DNA from: Solibacillus merdavium
GTDB taxonomy: Bacteria; Bacillota; Bacilli; Bacillales_A; Planococcaceae
Length of the DNA: 64,000 nt
Direction: 5' to 3'
NCBI RefSeq assembly: GCF_014836935.1
Contig: NZ_JACSPW010000013.1
Location: forward strand, 1-64,000
This document shows positions 26,191-33,640 of this stretch, piece by piece. Positions within the stretch are counted from its first letter, which is position 1; each line of letters begins with the position of its first letter. The notes under the pieces were generated by a model. That model saw nothing but the letters and a program-made list of their open reading frames with translations. It searched no databases and was not told where the DNA came from. Made by a program: the position numbers and the translations under genes.

Positions 26191-26388
26191 ATGAGTTTAA
26201 TTTTACGATTAAGTAATGGTGAAAAGATAGAGATGAAAGCAAGTCTTGAGGAATTTGAAGAAATGTATTTAAAGGATGACGGTTACTTTCATTATGGTTA
26301 TATAAGATTCGTTTTAAATAATGGAAAAGAAGAGCAATCAGAACTAATATTTACAAACCACATTGTTTCCATAGAAGAAGTAAAGTGA
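26191..26388 (+). CDS. Small uncharacterised protein
   Basis: A 65-residue soluble protein (MSLILRLSNGEKIEMKASLEEF...) with a TGGAGG site seven bases before ATG 26191; the frame is open further upstream, but no other start has a site. The pattern of short strands with a Glu-rich middle looks like a small beta-fold. I do not recognise the family. It is monocistronic with its own terminator. Confidence 0.55.
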   Translation: MSLILRLSNGEKIEMKASLEEFEEMYLKDDGYFHYGYIRFVLNNGKEEQSELIFTNHIVSIEEVK

Positions 26389-26392
26389 TATT

Positions 26393-26426
26393 CGAAGTCA
26401 CAACCAATCGGGTGTGGCTTTTTATT
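26393..26426 (+). terminator. Intrinsic terminator
   Basis: AGTCACA pairs (with one G-U) with TGTGGCT, followed by TTTTTA. Confidence 0.65.
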
Positions 26427-26544
26427 ATGCATAAAAGGCTGTGAACACATGGAATTTTACAATTTAATCGATGATGATACGCGACATAAATTAAATGTAA
26501 TATTTTTGGGTTAATAAGGCCTTTTTTTATTTTTTAAATAAAAT

Positions 26545-26797
26545 GAAAAAAGCACCTCAACCAATTTGGTTAAGATGCTGTATAAACCTTGATATGACGC
26601 TACTTATGTAAGCAGCCACATTGCCGTAGTTATTATAGAAAGTTTTAAACCACCACTCCTCAAAGTGGGTGTTCGCAAATGCTATCCTGTCTATCCTGAA
26701 GTCAAAAGAGTCCAGGCACGCCATTCCAACATCGATGTAAAACTCCCTGTATAAGTATAAAGGTTAAAACTTAATATTCGTACGTACAACGTAGCCT
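26545..26797 (-). ncRNA. Structured non-coding RNA, candidate 6S RNA
   Basis: On the minus strand a strong promoter (TTGCAC 26833-26828, 17-bp spacer, TATTAT 26810-26805) is followed by about 250 nt with no ORF and a good terminator (AGCATCTTAACC pairing with TTGAGGTGCT, then six T). The 5' end GCTAC...TGTA pairs with TACA...GTAGC near 26599-26612, closing a roughly 197-nt core. Inside are a CCACT/AGTGG hairpin and a CCTGGA/TTCAGG hairpin. Length, closing stem and largely unpaired middle fit 6S RNA (SsrS), but I could not align it to a reference. Confidence 0.55.
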
Positions 26798-26804
26798 TAT
26801 TCAT

Positions 26805-26833
26805 ATAATATAACAACTTTTTGCTATGTGCAA
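26805..26833 (-). promoter_or_regulatory. Strong SigA-type promoter of the ncRNA
   Basis: TTGCAC, 17 bp, TATTAT on the minus strand; predicted start near 26797. Confidence 0.65.
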
Positions 26834-26875
26834 GAAAGTACGTTTCATAAAAAAAGTCAAATGATTTGAACCGTC

Positions 26876-27589
26876 TTAATGAATATCATCTATCGTAACG
26901 GGTACATTCGCCTGAAACTCTACATTGTACTTTCGTTCATAATAAATGGATGCATAGCCCTCTTTTTTGCCGTCACGGTTATCAATTTTTTCATCCATAT
27001 AAATAAAAACAGTATCATACTTAATATTATCTGCGTCTAACACAGATTGAATTTCTTGAACAATTTTAATAAATTCCTCTTCTGTTTCACCTTTATATAA
27101 AGGAAACTCCATTGTAATCGAAGGTGGAACGATAACATTTACAGTAGGAGTCCACTTCGTTTGAGAAAATTGATTCGGGACGTCGATAGAGTAAAATATG
27201 TTACCAACCGGGAATGTTTCTAATAAGTTTTTTACATATTGTGAACCTTGATCGCTCCAGTCATTCGATTTTGTTTCATCCCTTGAATCATAATGCATCA
27301 TCTTAGCTTCAATCGTAGTTGGTACATATTTAGGACCTACTTCAAATGTATAGTTCCAATAATTAGGTTCTTCGTTGAAAGTTACATCAAAATCATAGGT
27401 ATTAAATTTAAAATTAAAGGAGCCTTTTTCTACTCGAAAACTGGTATTTGGATAATGTTCGGTTAAGTATGCCTTTAACGTAGACTTAGCAATTTGTTTT
27501 GAAATGAAATTGCCGTTAAATTCGCTATAACCGAACAGTACGGAACCTGTAATAACGAGGGCCAGTAGAATTGAGAGCCACTTTTTCAT
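26876..27589 (-). CDS. Uncharacterised membrane-anchored protein of the sigma/anti-sigma operon
   Basis: 237 residues with an N-terminal membrane anchor or uncleaved signal (KKWLSILLALVITGSVLFG) and an extracytoplasmic domain rich in aromatic and charged residues. It loosely resembles the YfjL-like group of Bacillus; I am not sure. Its ATG overlaps the anti-sigma stop by four bases, so it is the third gene of an ECF operon and could modulate sensing or be an effector. Start supported by AAGGAGG. Confidence 0.6.
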   Translation of the reverse strand: MKKWLSILLALVITGSVLFGYSEFNGNFISKQIAKSTLKAYLTEHYPNTSFRVEKGSFNFKFNTYDFDVTFNEEPNYWNYTFEVGPKYVPTTIEAKMMHYDSRDETKSNDWSDQGSQYVKNLLETFPVGNIFYSIDVPNQFSQTKWTPTVNVIVPPSITMEFPLYKGETEEEFIKIVQEIQSVLDADNIKYDTVFIYMDEKIDNRDGKKEGYASIYYERKYNVEFQANVPVTIDDIH

Positions 27590-28176
27590 ATCGCATCCTC
27601 CTTTTTAAAAGCTTGAATAAGTAATTTGACCACGAGAATTCCCAGAACAGTAAAGATAGTGTGAATAAAAGCAGTAAATAGACCTCCCAAAGTAATTTCC
27701 CATAAAAGTGAAAGGGTAGAGGAGTGGTATATGATTTGGTTGGCATACCAATTCGAATAGGAGCCGAAAGAATCGATTGTCGTATAAATTGACCAAATAA
27801 ACACAGGGACGAATGCCAACAATAGTGTAAGAATTGTATGACGATAAAAGTAAAATGTTACAATCCCTAAAATAAAATAAGACAAAATAAATGTTAAGCT
27901 TTCATTTAATAAGGAAGTGTTTATGGCAAAGACAAAAGAAAGAATGACGAATAAAAGCTGATAAACAGTAAGTTTTAAATGAGTGTGCTTTATCATTTTC
28001 GAAGCTGCCTTTTTAGGTGACGGTAGCGCTGGTAATTCTCCCATTGTGGCGGAAGTAAGCTTTTGGCAAGTTGGACAACTGGCTAAATGTTGCTCAATCC
28101 ATTGTTTTGTTTCAGGCTGGACAAGATTTTCTTCATATAAAGGCAATAAGTCCTCGGTAATTTTACATGAATTCAT
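27586..28176 (-). CDS. Anti-sigma factor with zinc-finger N-terminus
   Basis: 196 residues. The N-terminus carries the ZAS/zf-HC2 pattern, with C4 and the H-x-x-x-C-x-x-C of EQHLASCPTC, which wraps the ECF sigma factor in the cytosol. Four hydrophobic segments (about 68-190) form a multi-pass membrane part. It overlaps the sigma gene upstream by four bases, the usual coupling of a sigma factor to its inhibitor. Signal unknown. Confidence 0.85.
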   Translation of the reverse strand: MNSCKITEDLLPLYEENLVQPETKQWIEQHLASCPTCQKLTSATMGELPALPSPKKAASKMIKHTHLKLTVYQLLFVILSFVFAINTSLLNESLTFILSYFILGIVTFYFYRHTILTLLLAFVPVFIWSIYTTIDSFGSYSNWYANQIIYHSSTLSLLWEITLGGLFTAFIHTIFTVLGILVVKLLIQAFKKEDAI

Positions 28177-28664
28177 AACAATTCCTCCTCTCGTTGTAGC
28201 TTAATTTTTTGCCGGTGAAAATTAACACGTACATAGTTTTCGCTTAGCTCCAGCAGCTCACCAATTTCCTTAAAACTTAGTTCACCAATAATTCGAAGCA
28301 ATACAATATCCTTAAATGGAGGACCGAGCTGTTCAATCTTTGACAGGAGCCGTTTGGATTCATCTTTTAGTTCAATAATTTGTTCGGTAGTAAATAATGT
28401 TATCGAAGGTTGTGCCTCTATTTTGGATGCTAAGCTCTTTTCATAACTTTTTTTACGGTAATACTTTTTTAATAAGTTATTTGCAATATGAAAAAGCCAT
28501 GTCGATAGTGCCGCTTCACCGCGATATGTATGGATCGATTTTGCTGCTTCGTAAAAAACATCCTGTGTAAGATCTTCAGCGATGGCTGAATTGGATGTTT
28601 TAATATAAAAATAAGCGTATATTTTCGGTTGCAGCTCCCGGTATATTTGTTCTAGCGCATCCAC
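28173..28664 (-). CDS. ECF-family RNA polymerase sigma factor
   Basis: About 163 residues with sigma region 2 (YAYFYIKTSNSAIAEDLTQDVFYEAAKSI) and region 4.2 (FKEIGELLELSENYVRVNFHRQKIKL). The best start is GTG 28664, six bases behind GAGGTG; the GTG three codons earlier overlaps that site. Upstream on the minus strand TGTAAC (28726-28721), 16 bp, GTAC (28704-28701) has ECF-promoter spacing, suggesting autoregulation. It heads a three-gene operon with the anti-sigma factor and the anchored unknown. Confidence 0.85.
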   Translation of the reverse strand: MDALEQIYRELQPKIYAYFYIKTSNSAIAEDLTQDVFYEAAKSIHTYRGEAALSTWLFHIANNLLKKYYRKKSYEKSLASKIEAQPSITLFTTEQIIELKDESKRLLSKIEQLGPPFKDIVLLRIIGELSFKEIGELLELSENYVRVNFHRQKIKLQREEELL

Positions 28665-28786
28665 CCAGTTCACCTCACAAAATGATGGTTTATTATTATA
28701 GTACCTTCAAAATTGAATTCGTTACAAAAAAGAAAAAAAAAAGAGCCTCACCATTTCCAAGAACTAGTGGGGAACATGCCCTCATT

Positions 28787-28980
28787 AAATAAGGGGAGAT
28801 TTTACCGTTATTTGAATGATGGCGCTTATTTTTGAATAAATAAGGGAACATTTTACCGTTATTTTAAATAAAATCCCGAAATTTTATGTTTTTTAGGTCA
28901 ATAACGGAAATCCCTTCCCTTATTTTTACTATTTTTTATTTTATTTTCGAAATAAGGGAAATTCATTCCTCTATTTACCT
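28787..28980. repeat. AAATAAGGGA...ACCGTTATT intergenic repeat cluster
   Basis: Four related units. Two direct copies (28787-28816 and 28838-28868, 51 bp apart) share AAATAAGGG and ATTTTACCGTTATTT. An inverted copy lies at 28898-28926 and a partial direct copy (AAATAAGGGAAATTC) at about 28950-28978. The stretch has no ORF and lies between the HD gene's terminator and the ECF promoter. Confidence 0.65.
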
Positions 28981-29004
28981 CATTACACAATTCGAGTGGT
29001 GAGT

Positions 29005-29046
29005 CCAAAAAAAAAAAGCCTTCCTTATAATTCGGAAGCCTTCTGT
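29005..29046 (-). terminator. Intrinsic terminator of the HD gene
   Basis: On the minus strand AAGGCTTCCG... pairs with GGAAGGCTT and is followed by ten T residues. Confidence 0.85.
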
Positions 29047-29048
29047 CG

Positions 29049-29684
29049 TTAGTCAGTATGCTGCTGTAGAATATTTTCTGTTAATAAAGCAATATCAATC
29101 ACAGTTTTTTCCGTCACAACATCTGATAAAATTTCATTGCGGAAGTAAGCAACAGATACCGGTAAATTTATTAATAGGAGCTTACTTAACGCACTTTCAT
29201 ACATATAGACAAATTCCTTATCGGTGTTTCCACGCTTAAGTTCTGAAAATGATTCATAAAACTGATCAAGCTTATCAGAGAATTCAAGTAAACGACCTTC
29301 TATCGTCTGATCTTTACCTTCTTTCATTCGGTCAAAGAATACTTCTTGCAAATCAGATGGTATTTCTTCTAGTATAAACTTTTCCATCATTTTTTCTTCG
29401 ACATGGGCAAGCATTTGTTTTAACTCGACACTCGCATGCTTGACTGGTGTTTTTATATCCCCAATAAATACTTCAGCGAAATCATGATTGATTGTTTTCT
29501 CATATAAAGATTTCCAGTCAATTTTACTGCCTGCACGTTCCTCCAATGTTGCAAAAAACATGGCATACTGAGATACCTTCCATGAATGTGCCGCTACGTT
29601 ATGTTCTTCAAATTTAAACCGACCGGGACAACGAATGATGCGTTCTAAATCATTTAAACTTGTAAAAAACGTATGGATTCCTAT
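29049..29684 (-). CDS. YfbR-like HD-domain phosphohydrolase, apparent ATA start
   Basis: A 211-residue HD-domain protein related to 5'-deoxynucleotidase YfbR. The sequence SLNDLERIIRCPGRFKFEEHNVAAHSWKV begins the family, NHDFAEVFIGD carries the HD pair, and SDKLDQF is a later metal-binding segment. The only ATG candidates lie far inside. A GTG at 29693 overlaps the AAAGGAG site and so cannot use it, whereas an ATA at 29684-29682 is eight bases behind it and gives the family-like N-terminus (x)GIHTFF. I take ATA as the start. Confidence 0.75.
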   Translation of the reverse strand: MGIHTFFTSLNDLERIIRCPGRFKFEEHNVAAHSWKVSQYAMFFATLEERAGSKIDWKSLYEKTINHDFAEVFIGDIKTPVKHASVELKQMLAHVEEKMMEKFILEEIPSDLQEVFFDRMKEGKDQTIEGRLLEFSDKLDQFYESFSELKRGNTDKEFVYMYESALSKLLLINLPVSVAYFRNEILSDVVTEKTVIDIALLTENILQQHTD

Positions 29685-29833
29685 AAGAATCACTCCTTTT
29701 AGTTGATACTTTAATTGTACTATTAGTTATACCCGAAAAATGAATTTATAAAAGTAATTTATGAAACTTTAACATGATGTTTACAGATAAAAGATAAGCA
29801 AATGGTATGTAAAAATATATTAATATGGCAAGC

Positions 29834-29881
29834 AAAATAGAAAAAGCGCTCATTGAAAAAAATTCAAGAGCGTTTTTTCTT
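29834..29881. terminator. Bidirectional intrinsic terminator
   Basis: AAAAAGCGCTCATTGAA pairs with TTCAAGAGCGTTTTTT. It ends the YjfB-like gene on the minus strand. Confidence 0.8.
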
Positions 29882-29887
29882 TCCAGC

Positions 29888-30076
29888 CTAAACTTGGACG
29901 TCAATCGATTGTCCTTTATAAGGATGGGCTGCTGGAACTGTCTGAGCTTGGGGTAGTGATTCCATCATCTCAACAACAGTGGCTGCCCCCGTATTCATCG
30001 CTTTGTCAAGAATGCTCAATTGCACCGTTTGCTGTAAAGATGCAACTTGAGCTGCCATCATAGAGCTGATTTCCAA
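29888..30076 (-). CDS. YjfB-family putative motility protein
   Basis: A 62-residue helical protein (MEISSMMAAQVASLQQTVQLSILDKAMNTGA...) matching the YjfB family, small proteins associated with motility regulons in Bacillus (SigD-controlled in B. subtilis). It starts at TTG 30076 with AGGAGGGG five bases upstream. The molecular role is unknown. It is a single-gene unit with a terminator behind. Confidence 0.75.
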   Translation of the reverse strand: MEISSMMAAQVASLQQTVQLSILDKAMNTGAATVVEMMESLPQAQTVPAAHPYKGQSIDVQV

Positions 30077-30380
30077 AGTAACCCCTCCTTTTCTTTATTA
30101 TCGACGGAATTTAAAAATGTTGAGTTGATTGAAGTATTTGTAACATGCTTGAAAACAAAATGGCAACTTCTATATTCATCTTTGTTGTTACTCCACAAAA
30201 AAATGATAACTCTATGTATAATTCCCTTCAATATTAGTAATAATTATCCAAAAGCTCTGAAATATGCTTGTAATGGAGGGTTCATGGAAGCGACATAAAA
30301 TTGCAATGTATTTGCGGTAAATTTGGAGCAGGGTGAAAATGAGTAAACTTAGTTGCAAAGAATATGGAGGGAAAAAAGAT
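30077..30380 (+). promoter_or_regulatory. Leader region of the LysM-3D gene
   Basis: About 300 bp without a gene. TGTAAC-N5-TGAAAA at 30139-30155 partly matches the WalR box (two TGTWAH hexamers, five bases apart; the second half here is imperfect). WalR is known to activate the similar B. subtilis gene yocH. No c-di-AMP (ydaO) riboswitch consensus is visible. Confidence 0.3.
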
Positions 30381-31139
30381 TTGAGACATAAAAACCTATT
30401 AGTATTTTTATTGGCTGGAGTAATTGCTTCAAGTGGAGTTTTTACAAATGGAGCAGCTGCTTACACAATTGAATCGGATGATACGCTTTATAGTATTAGT
30501 CAACAATTCGAGACGTCCGTCGCCGCTTTAAAAGAAATTAATAATTACCCGAATGATGTAATATATGTTGGTGATACAATGGATGTTACAATAGAAGATC
30601 CCCTATATACAATTGAACAAGGGGATACATTATATAGAATTGCATTAGAACATGATATTACAGTGGACCAATTACAGGAATGGAATGGTCTCAATTCAAA
30701 TATGATTTATGCGGGCGATACACTCGCTGTTTCCGGACCTTTGGAAGAGGAAGTGGCGGCTAGTGAAGTTAAAAGTGCATCAGGAGAAGAGAGTTGGACA
30801 CCGCCAGAAATAGAGACGCCGACATATTCAGGTGAAGCACCTAGTGAAGGAAAAACAATGACTGTTGAAGCAACAGCATATACTGCATATTGTGAGGGCT
30901 GTTCGGGTACAACCGCAAATGGTACAAACTTACGTGCAAACCCCCATTTGAAAGTAATAGCGGTAGACCCACGCATTATACCATTAGGGACAAAGGTTTG
31001 GGTGGAAGGTTATGGTGAAGCCATTGCTGCCGATACAGGTGGAGCAATTAAAGGTAATAAAATCGATGTATTTATCCCAAACCTAAACAATGCCTATGAA
31101 TGGGGACGTCGTACAGTAACGATAAAAGTTTTAGATTAA
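30381..31139 (+). CDS. Secreted LysM-LysM-3D cell-wall hydrolase
   Basis: 252 residues from a TTG start at 30381, eight bases behind GGAGGG. This start gives a clean signal peptide (LLVFLLAGVIASSGVFTNGAAA). Two LysM repeats follow (YTIESDDTLYSISQQF..., YTIEQGDTLYRIALEH...), then a Pro/Glu linker and a C-terminal 3D domain whose aspartates lie in AVDPRIIPLGT, AADTGGAIKG and KIDVFIP. This is the YocH/Sps-type arrangement, a lytic transglycosylase-like wall enzyme acting outside the cell. Frames starting at 30333 lack a ribosome site. Confidence 0.88.
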   Translation: MRHKNLLVFLLAGVIASSGVFTNGAAAYTIESDDTLYSISQQFETSVAALKEINNYPNDVIYVGDTMDVTIEDPLYTIEQGDTLYRIALEHDITVDQLQEWNGLNSNMIYAGDTLAVSGPLEEEVAASEVKSASGEESWTPPEIETPTYSGEAPSEGKTMTVEATAYTAYCEGCSGTTANGTNLRANPHLKVIAVDPRIIPLGTKVWVEGYGEAIAADTGGAIKGNKIDVFIPNLNNAYEWGRRTVTIKVLD

Positions 31140-31144
31140 TACTG

Positions 31145-31177
31145 AATGAGCCACTCACTTTTGGGTGGCTTTTTGTA
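31145..31177 (+). terminator. Intrinsic terminator
   Basis: GAGCCACTCA pairs with GGGTGGCT, followed by TTTTTG. Confidence 0.8.
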
Positions 31178-31223
31178 TATTTACCCTCCTTTTTTGAAAT
31201 ACTAGCTTCAAGGAGGAGATATT

Positions 31224-31763
31224 GTGCGAATTATAATCTTATTTTTAAGTGTACTCATGTTAGGCGGATGTAACTTCTTTCAAAAAGAAAAGATACCTGT
31301 AAGTGCACCTGAAGCATTGTCGGCAAAGGCAATTATGTATGATACGAATGAAAAGTTAGTTGGTGAAATTGTTTTTACGGAGACAACTAAAGGAGTGGAA
31401 CTAACAGCTATTTTAAACAGTTTGCCTCCAGGTGACCACGGAATCCATTTACATGAGTTTGGTAAATGTGAACCTCCTAAATTCGAATCAGCGGGAGCAC
31501 ACTTTAATCCGACCGATAAAAAGCATGGGGTGGAGAATCCTTCAGGGCCACATGTTGGTGATTTGCCGAATATAACTGCGGATGAATCAGGTGAAGTACA
31601 TTTAAACTTTATAACAGCTGATTTCACACTAAAAAAAGGTGAGAAAAATTCTTTATTTGATGAAGATGGCACGTCTGTCGTCATTCATGAAAAAGCAGAT
31701 GACTATAAAACAGATCCAGCCGGTAATTCGGGAGCCCGTATAGTTTGCGGGGTCGTCGAATAA
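31224..31763 (+). CDS. sodC: Cu/Zn superoxide dismutase lipoprotein
   Basis: 179 residues from GTG 31224 (AAGGAGGAG upstream). Signal peptide with lipobox LGGC (Cys16) anchors it outside the membrane. The SOD fold has a complete ligand set: copper H75, H77, H93, H155; zinc H93, H101, H110, D113; C82 and C175 can form the intramolecular disulfide. The B. subtilis relative YojM is known to have lost a copper ligand, so this protein, unlike YojM, should be active. It disposes of extracellular superoxide. Monocistronic. Confidence 0.9.
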   Translation: MRIIILFLSVLMLGGCNFFQKEKIPVSAPEALSAKAIMYDTNEKLVGEIVFTETTKGVELTAILNSLPPGDHGIHLHEFGKCEPPKFESAGAHFNPTDKKHGVENPSGPHVGDLPNITADESGEVHLNFITADFTLKKGEKNSLFDEDGTSVVIHEKADDYKTDPAGNSGARIVCGVVE

Positions 31764-31785
31764 ATAATCTGAAATTCTATATAAA

Positions 31786-31823
31786 GATATATCATGTGCC
31801 AACTCGTACATGATATTTTTTTA
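31786..31823 (+). terminator. Intrinsic terminator after sodC
   Basis: ATATCATGT pairs with ACATGATAT, followed by a run of T. Confidence 0.85.
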
Positions 31824-31944
31824 TGGGACAAATTTACTTAATATAAACATGAAATAGTTTATTAGTAAAAATACCTCGAGTGAAAAACTACATTTAACAG
31901 CATTTTTACGGTTTTTTTAGAAAAATATAATTATCGGAATAATG

Positions 31945-31992
31945 AGACTTTTGAAATATTAATTGACTTTTGAATATTATTCTATGTAAAAT
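31945..31992 (+). promoter_or_regulatory. TAXI-TRAP promoter with direct-repeat operator
   Basis: TTGACT (31963-31968), 18 bp, TAAAAT (31987-31992). The sequence GACTTTTGAAATATT at 31945 recurs as GACTTTTGAATATT at 31966, a 21-bp-spaced direct repeat covering the -35 box, which looks like a regulator site. Confidence 0.5.
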
Positions 31993-32024
31993 GTATCCAT
32001 ATTAGGTGTAAAGGGGGAATTTTT

Positions 32025-33032
32025 ATGTTCAAATCTAAAAATATGCTATTTGTATTAGTACTAAGTGTATTTATGTTAGTGCTAGCTGCTTGTGGCAGTG
32101 ATGATGAAGAGACATCTACGGATACTGGTTCTAACACTGGAGATTCAAATACAGAGGTAGATTATGGTGTTGATTACTTAAGTATTTTAACAGGTGGTAC
32201 GCAAGGGACTTACTATCCATTAGGCGGTACATTTGCGGACTTAATCACAACTGAGACTGGGGTAAAAACAACTGCGGAAGTATCACAGGCTTCTGCTGCT
32301 AATATGACGGCGTTAGCTGGTGGCAAGGGAGAAATCGCCTTCGTTCAGACAGATATCGCATACTATGCAACACAAGGTACTTTAATGTTTGAAGGGCAAA
32401 AAATCGACTCTGTAGTAGCATTAGGTGCTTTATATCCGGAAACAGTTCAATTAGTAACATTAGCAGATTCAGGGATTAAATCATTTGCAGACTTAAAAGG
32501 TAAAAAAGTTTCTGTAGGTGCACCAGGTTCAGGTACTTATGCAAACGCTGAGCAATTATTAGAAATCCATGGCTTATCAATTAAAGATGATATCCAAGCG
32601 CAAAATTTAGACTTCGGTGAATCAACTGACGGTATTCAATCAGGTCAAATTGATGCAGCATTCATCACAGCTGGTTACCCAACCGGTGCTGTAGAAGCAT
32701 TAAATGCAACAAATGGTGTAACTATTATACCGGTTGAAGCAGATAAAGCAAAAGAATTAATCGCGAAATACCCTTATTATGCAGTGGATAAGATCCCTTC
32801 AGGAACATATGGTTTGGAATCTGACGTTCCAGCTGTATCAGTAGGTGCGATGTTAGCAGTTAATAAAGACCTTTCGGAAGAACTAGTGTATGCCATGACT
32901 AAAGCTATTTATGACAACACGGATAAAATTGGTCATGCTAAAGGCGAGTTCATTAAAGCTGAAACAGGCTTAGACGGAATCGGTATTGAAGTTCACCCAG
33001 GTGCTCAAAAATACTTTGACGAAGTTAAGTAG
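32025..33032 (+). CDS. TAXI-family TRAP transporter substrate-binding lipoprotein
   Basis: 335 residues; lipobox LVLAAC (Cys23), an acidic/Thr linker, then the TAXI solute receptor with LSILTGGTQGTYYPLGG near the N-terminus and VSVGAPGSGTYANAEQLLE in the middle. It captures a carboxylate (glutamate, 2-oxoglutarate or similar in studied members) outside the membrane and passes it to the fused permease encoded downstream. It is followed by a partial terminator, which should keep the receptor in excess. Confidence 0.92.
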   Translation: MFKSKNMLFVLVLSVFMLVLAACGSDDEETSTDTGSNTGDSNTEVDYGVDYLSILTGGTQGTYYPLGGTFADLITTETGVKTTAEVSQASAANMTALAGGKGEIAFVQTDIAYYATQGTLMFEGQKIDSVVALGALYPETVQLVTLADSGIKSFADLKGKKVSVGAPGSGTYANAEQLLEIHGLSIKDDIQAQNLDFGESTDGIQSGQIDAAFITAGYPTGAVEALNATNGVTIIPVEADKAKELIAKYPYYAVDKIPSGTYGLESDVPAVSVGAMLAVNKDLSEELVYAMTKAIYDNTDKIGHAKGEFIKAETGLDGIGIEVHPGAQKYFDEVK

Positions 33033-33042
33033 TAACGAGAAA

Positions 33043-33083
33043 CTAGGGCCTCTGTTGCAAAAAAATGCTTCAGAGGTCTTTTG
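33043..33083 (+). terminator. Attenuating terminator within the TRAP operon
   Basis: GGCCTCTG pairs with CAGAGGTC, followed by TTTTGT. It separates the abundant receptor from the membrane components. Confidence 0.65.
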
Positions 33084-33133
33084 TATATATACCCCTATTT
33101 AATGTAAAAGGAGTTTTGAAGCGAGGGATGTAG

Positions 33134-33640
33134 ATGAGAAAATGGTTGTTTATAATCCTTGCTTTGCTCGGTATTGCTCTTTTGTTTGTTCCTTTTGACC
33201 GTAGCCTAACTTTTTATGAAACGCGAACTGAAAAACCGGTGCCGTTTTATTTGCCGTTAAAAAATGAGGATGTATTCCATTTGATCTTTACGCATTCCAT
33301 TCACTTAACAGATGTAAAAGAGAGCTATCAAGCACTTCCAACAGACGAATTTCAATTGCTTTCAATGGAGTATTCGGATGTGGCTATTGGAATGCCGAGT
33401 TATGCAGAAGAAGGGCAAACCCTTCACTACGAAAATGGCATCTATAAACTTAAATATACGGATGCTAAATTAAAAGAATTCACGCTACATATTGGGGATG
33501 TCGACTATAAATTGAATCTCCAGCATAAAGGTAGAATTATACCTTTAAAGGAGCTTTTAATACCGGGGAAATCCTATTTAGTAAAACTTAAAAGCTTGTC
33601 TTTATATGACAAAATGAAAGGAGTCGAATTGGATGACTAA
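33134..33640 (+). CDS. DUF1850 protein of the TAXI-TRAP system
   Basis: 168 residues with an N-terminal membrane anchor (WLFIILALLGIALLFVPF) and a DUF1850 domain recognisable by FHLIFTHSIHLTDVKESYQ. DUF1850 proteins are almost always encoded between a TAXI receptor and its TRAP permease, as here, and are thought to be an accessory membrane component of unknown mechanism. Its end overlaps the permease start by eight bases. Confidence 0.85.
   Translation: MRKWLFIILALLGIALLFVPFDRSLTFYETRTEKPVPFYLPLKNEDVFHLIFTHSIHLTDVKESYQALPTDEFQLLSMEYSDVAIGMPSYAEEGQTLHYENGIYKLKYTDAKLKEFTLHIGDVDYKLNLQHKGRIIPLKELLIPGKSYLVKLKSLSLYDKMKGVELDD

Noticed and set aside
26449-26514. 21-codon ORF following the small gene at 26191
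   Set aside because: No ribosome binding site and no conserved features; it lies behind a terminator.
30077-30380. c-di-AMP (ydaO) riboswitch upstream of the LysM-3D gene
   Set aside because: Such riboswitches often precede wall-hydrolase genes, but none of the conserved motifs is visible here.
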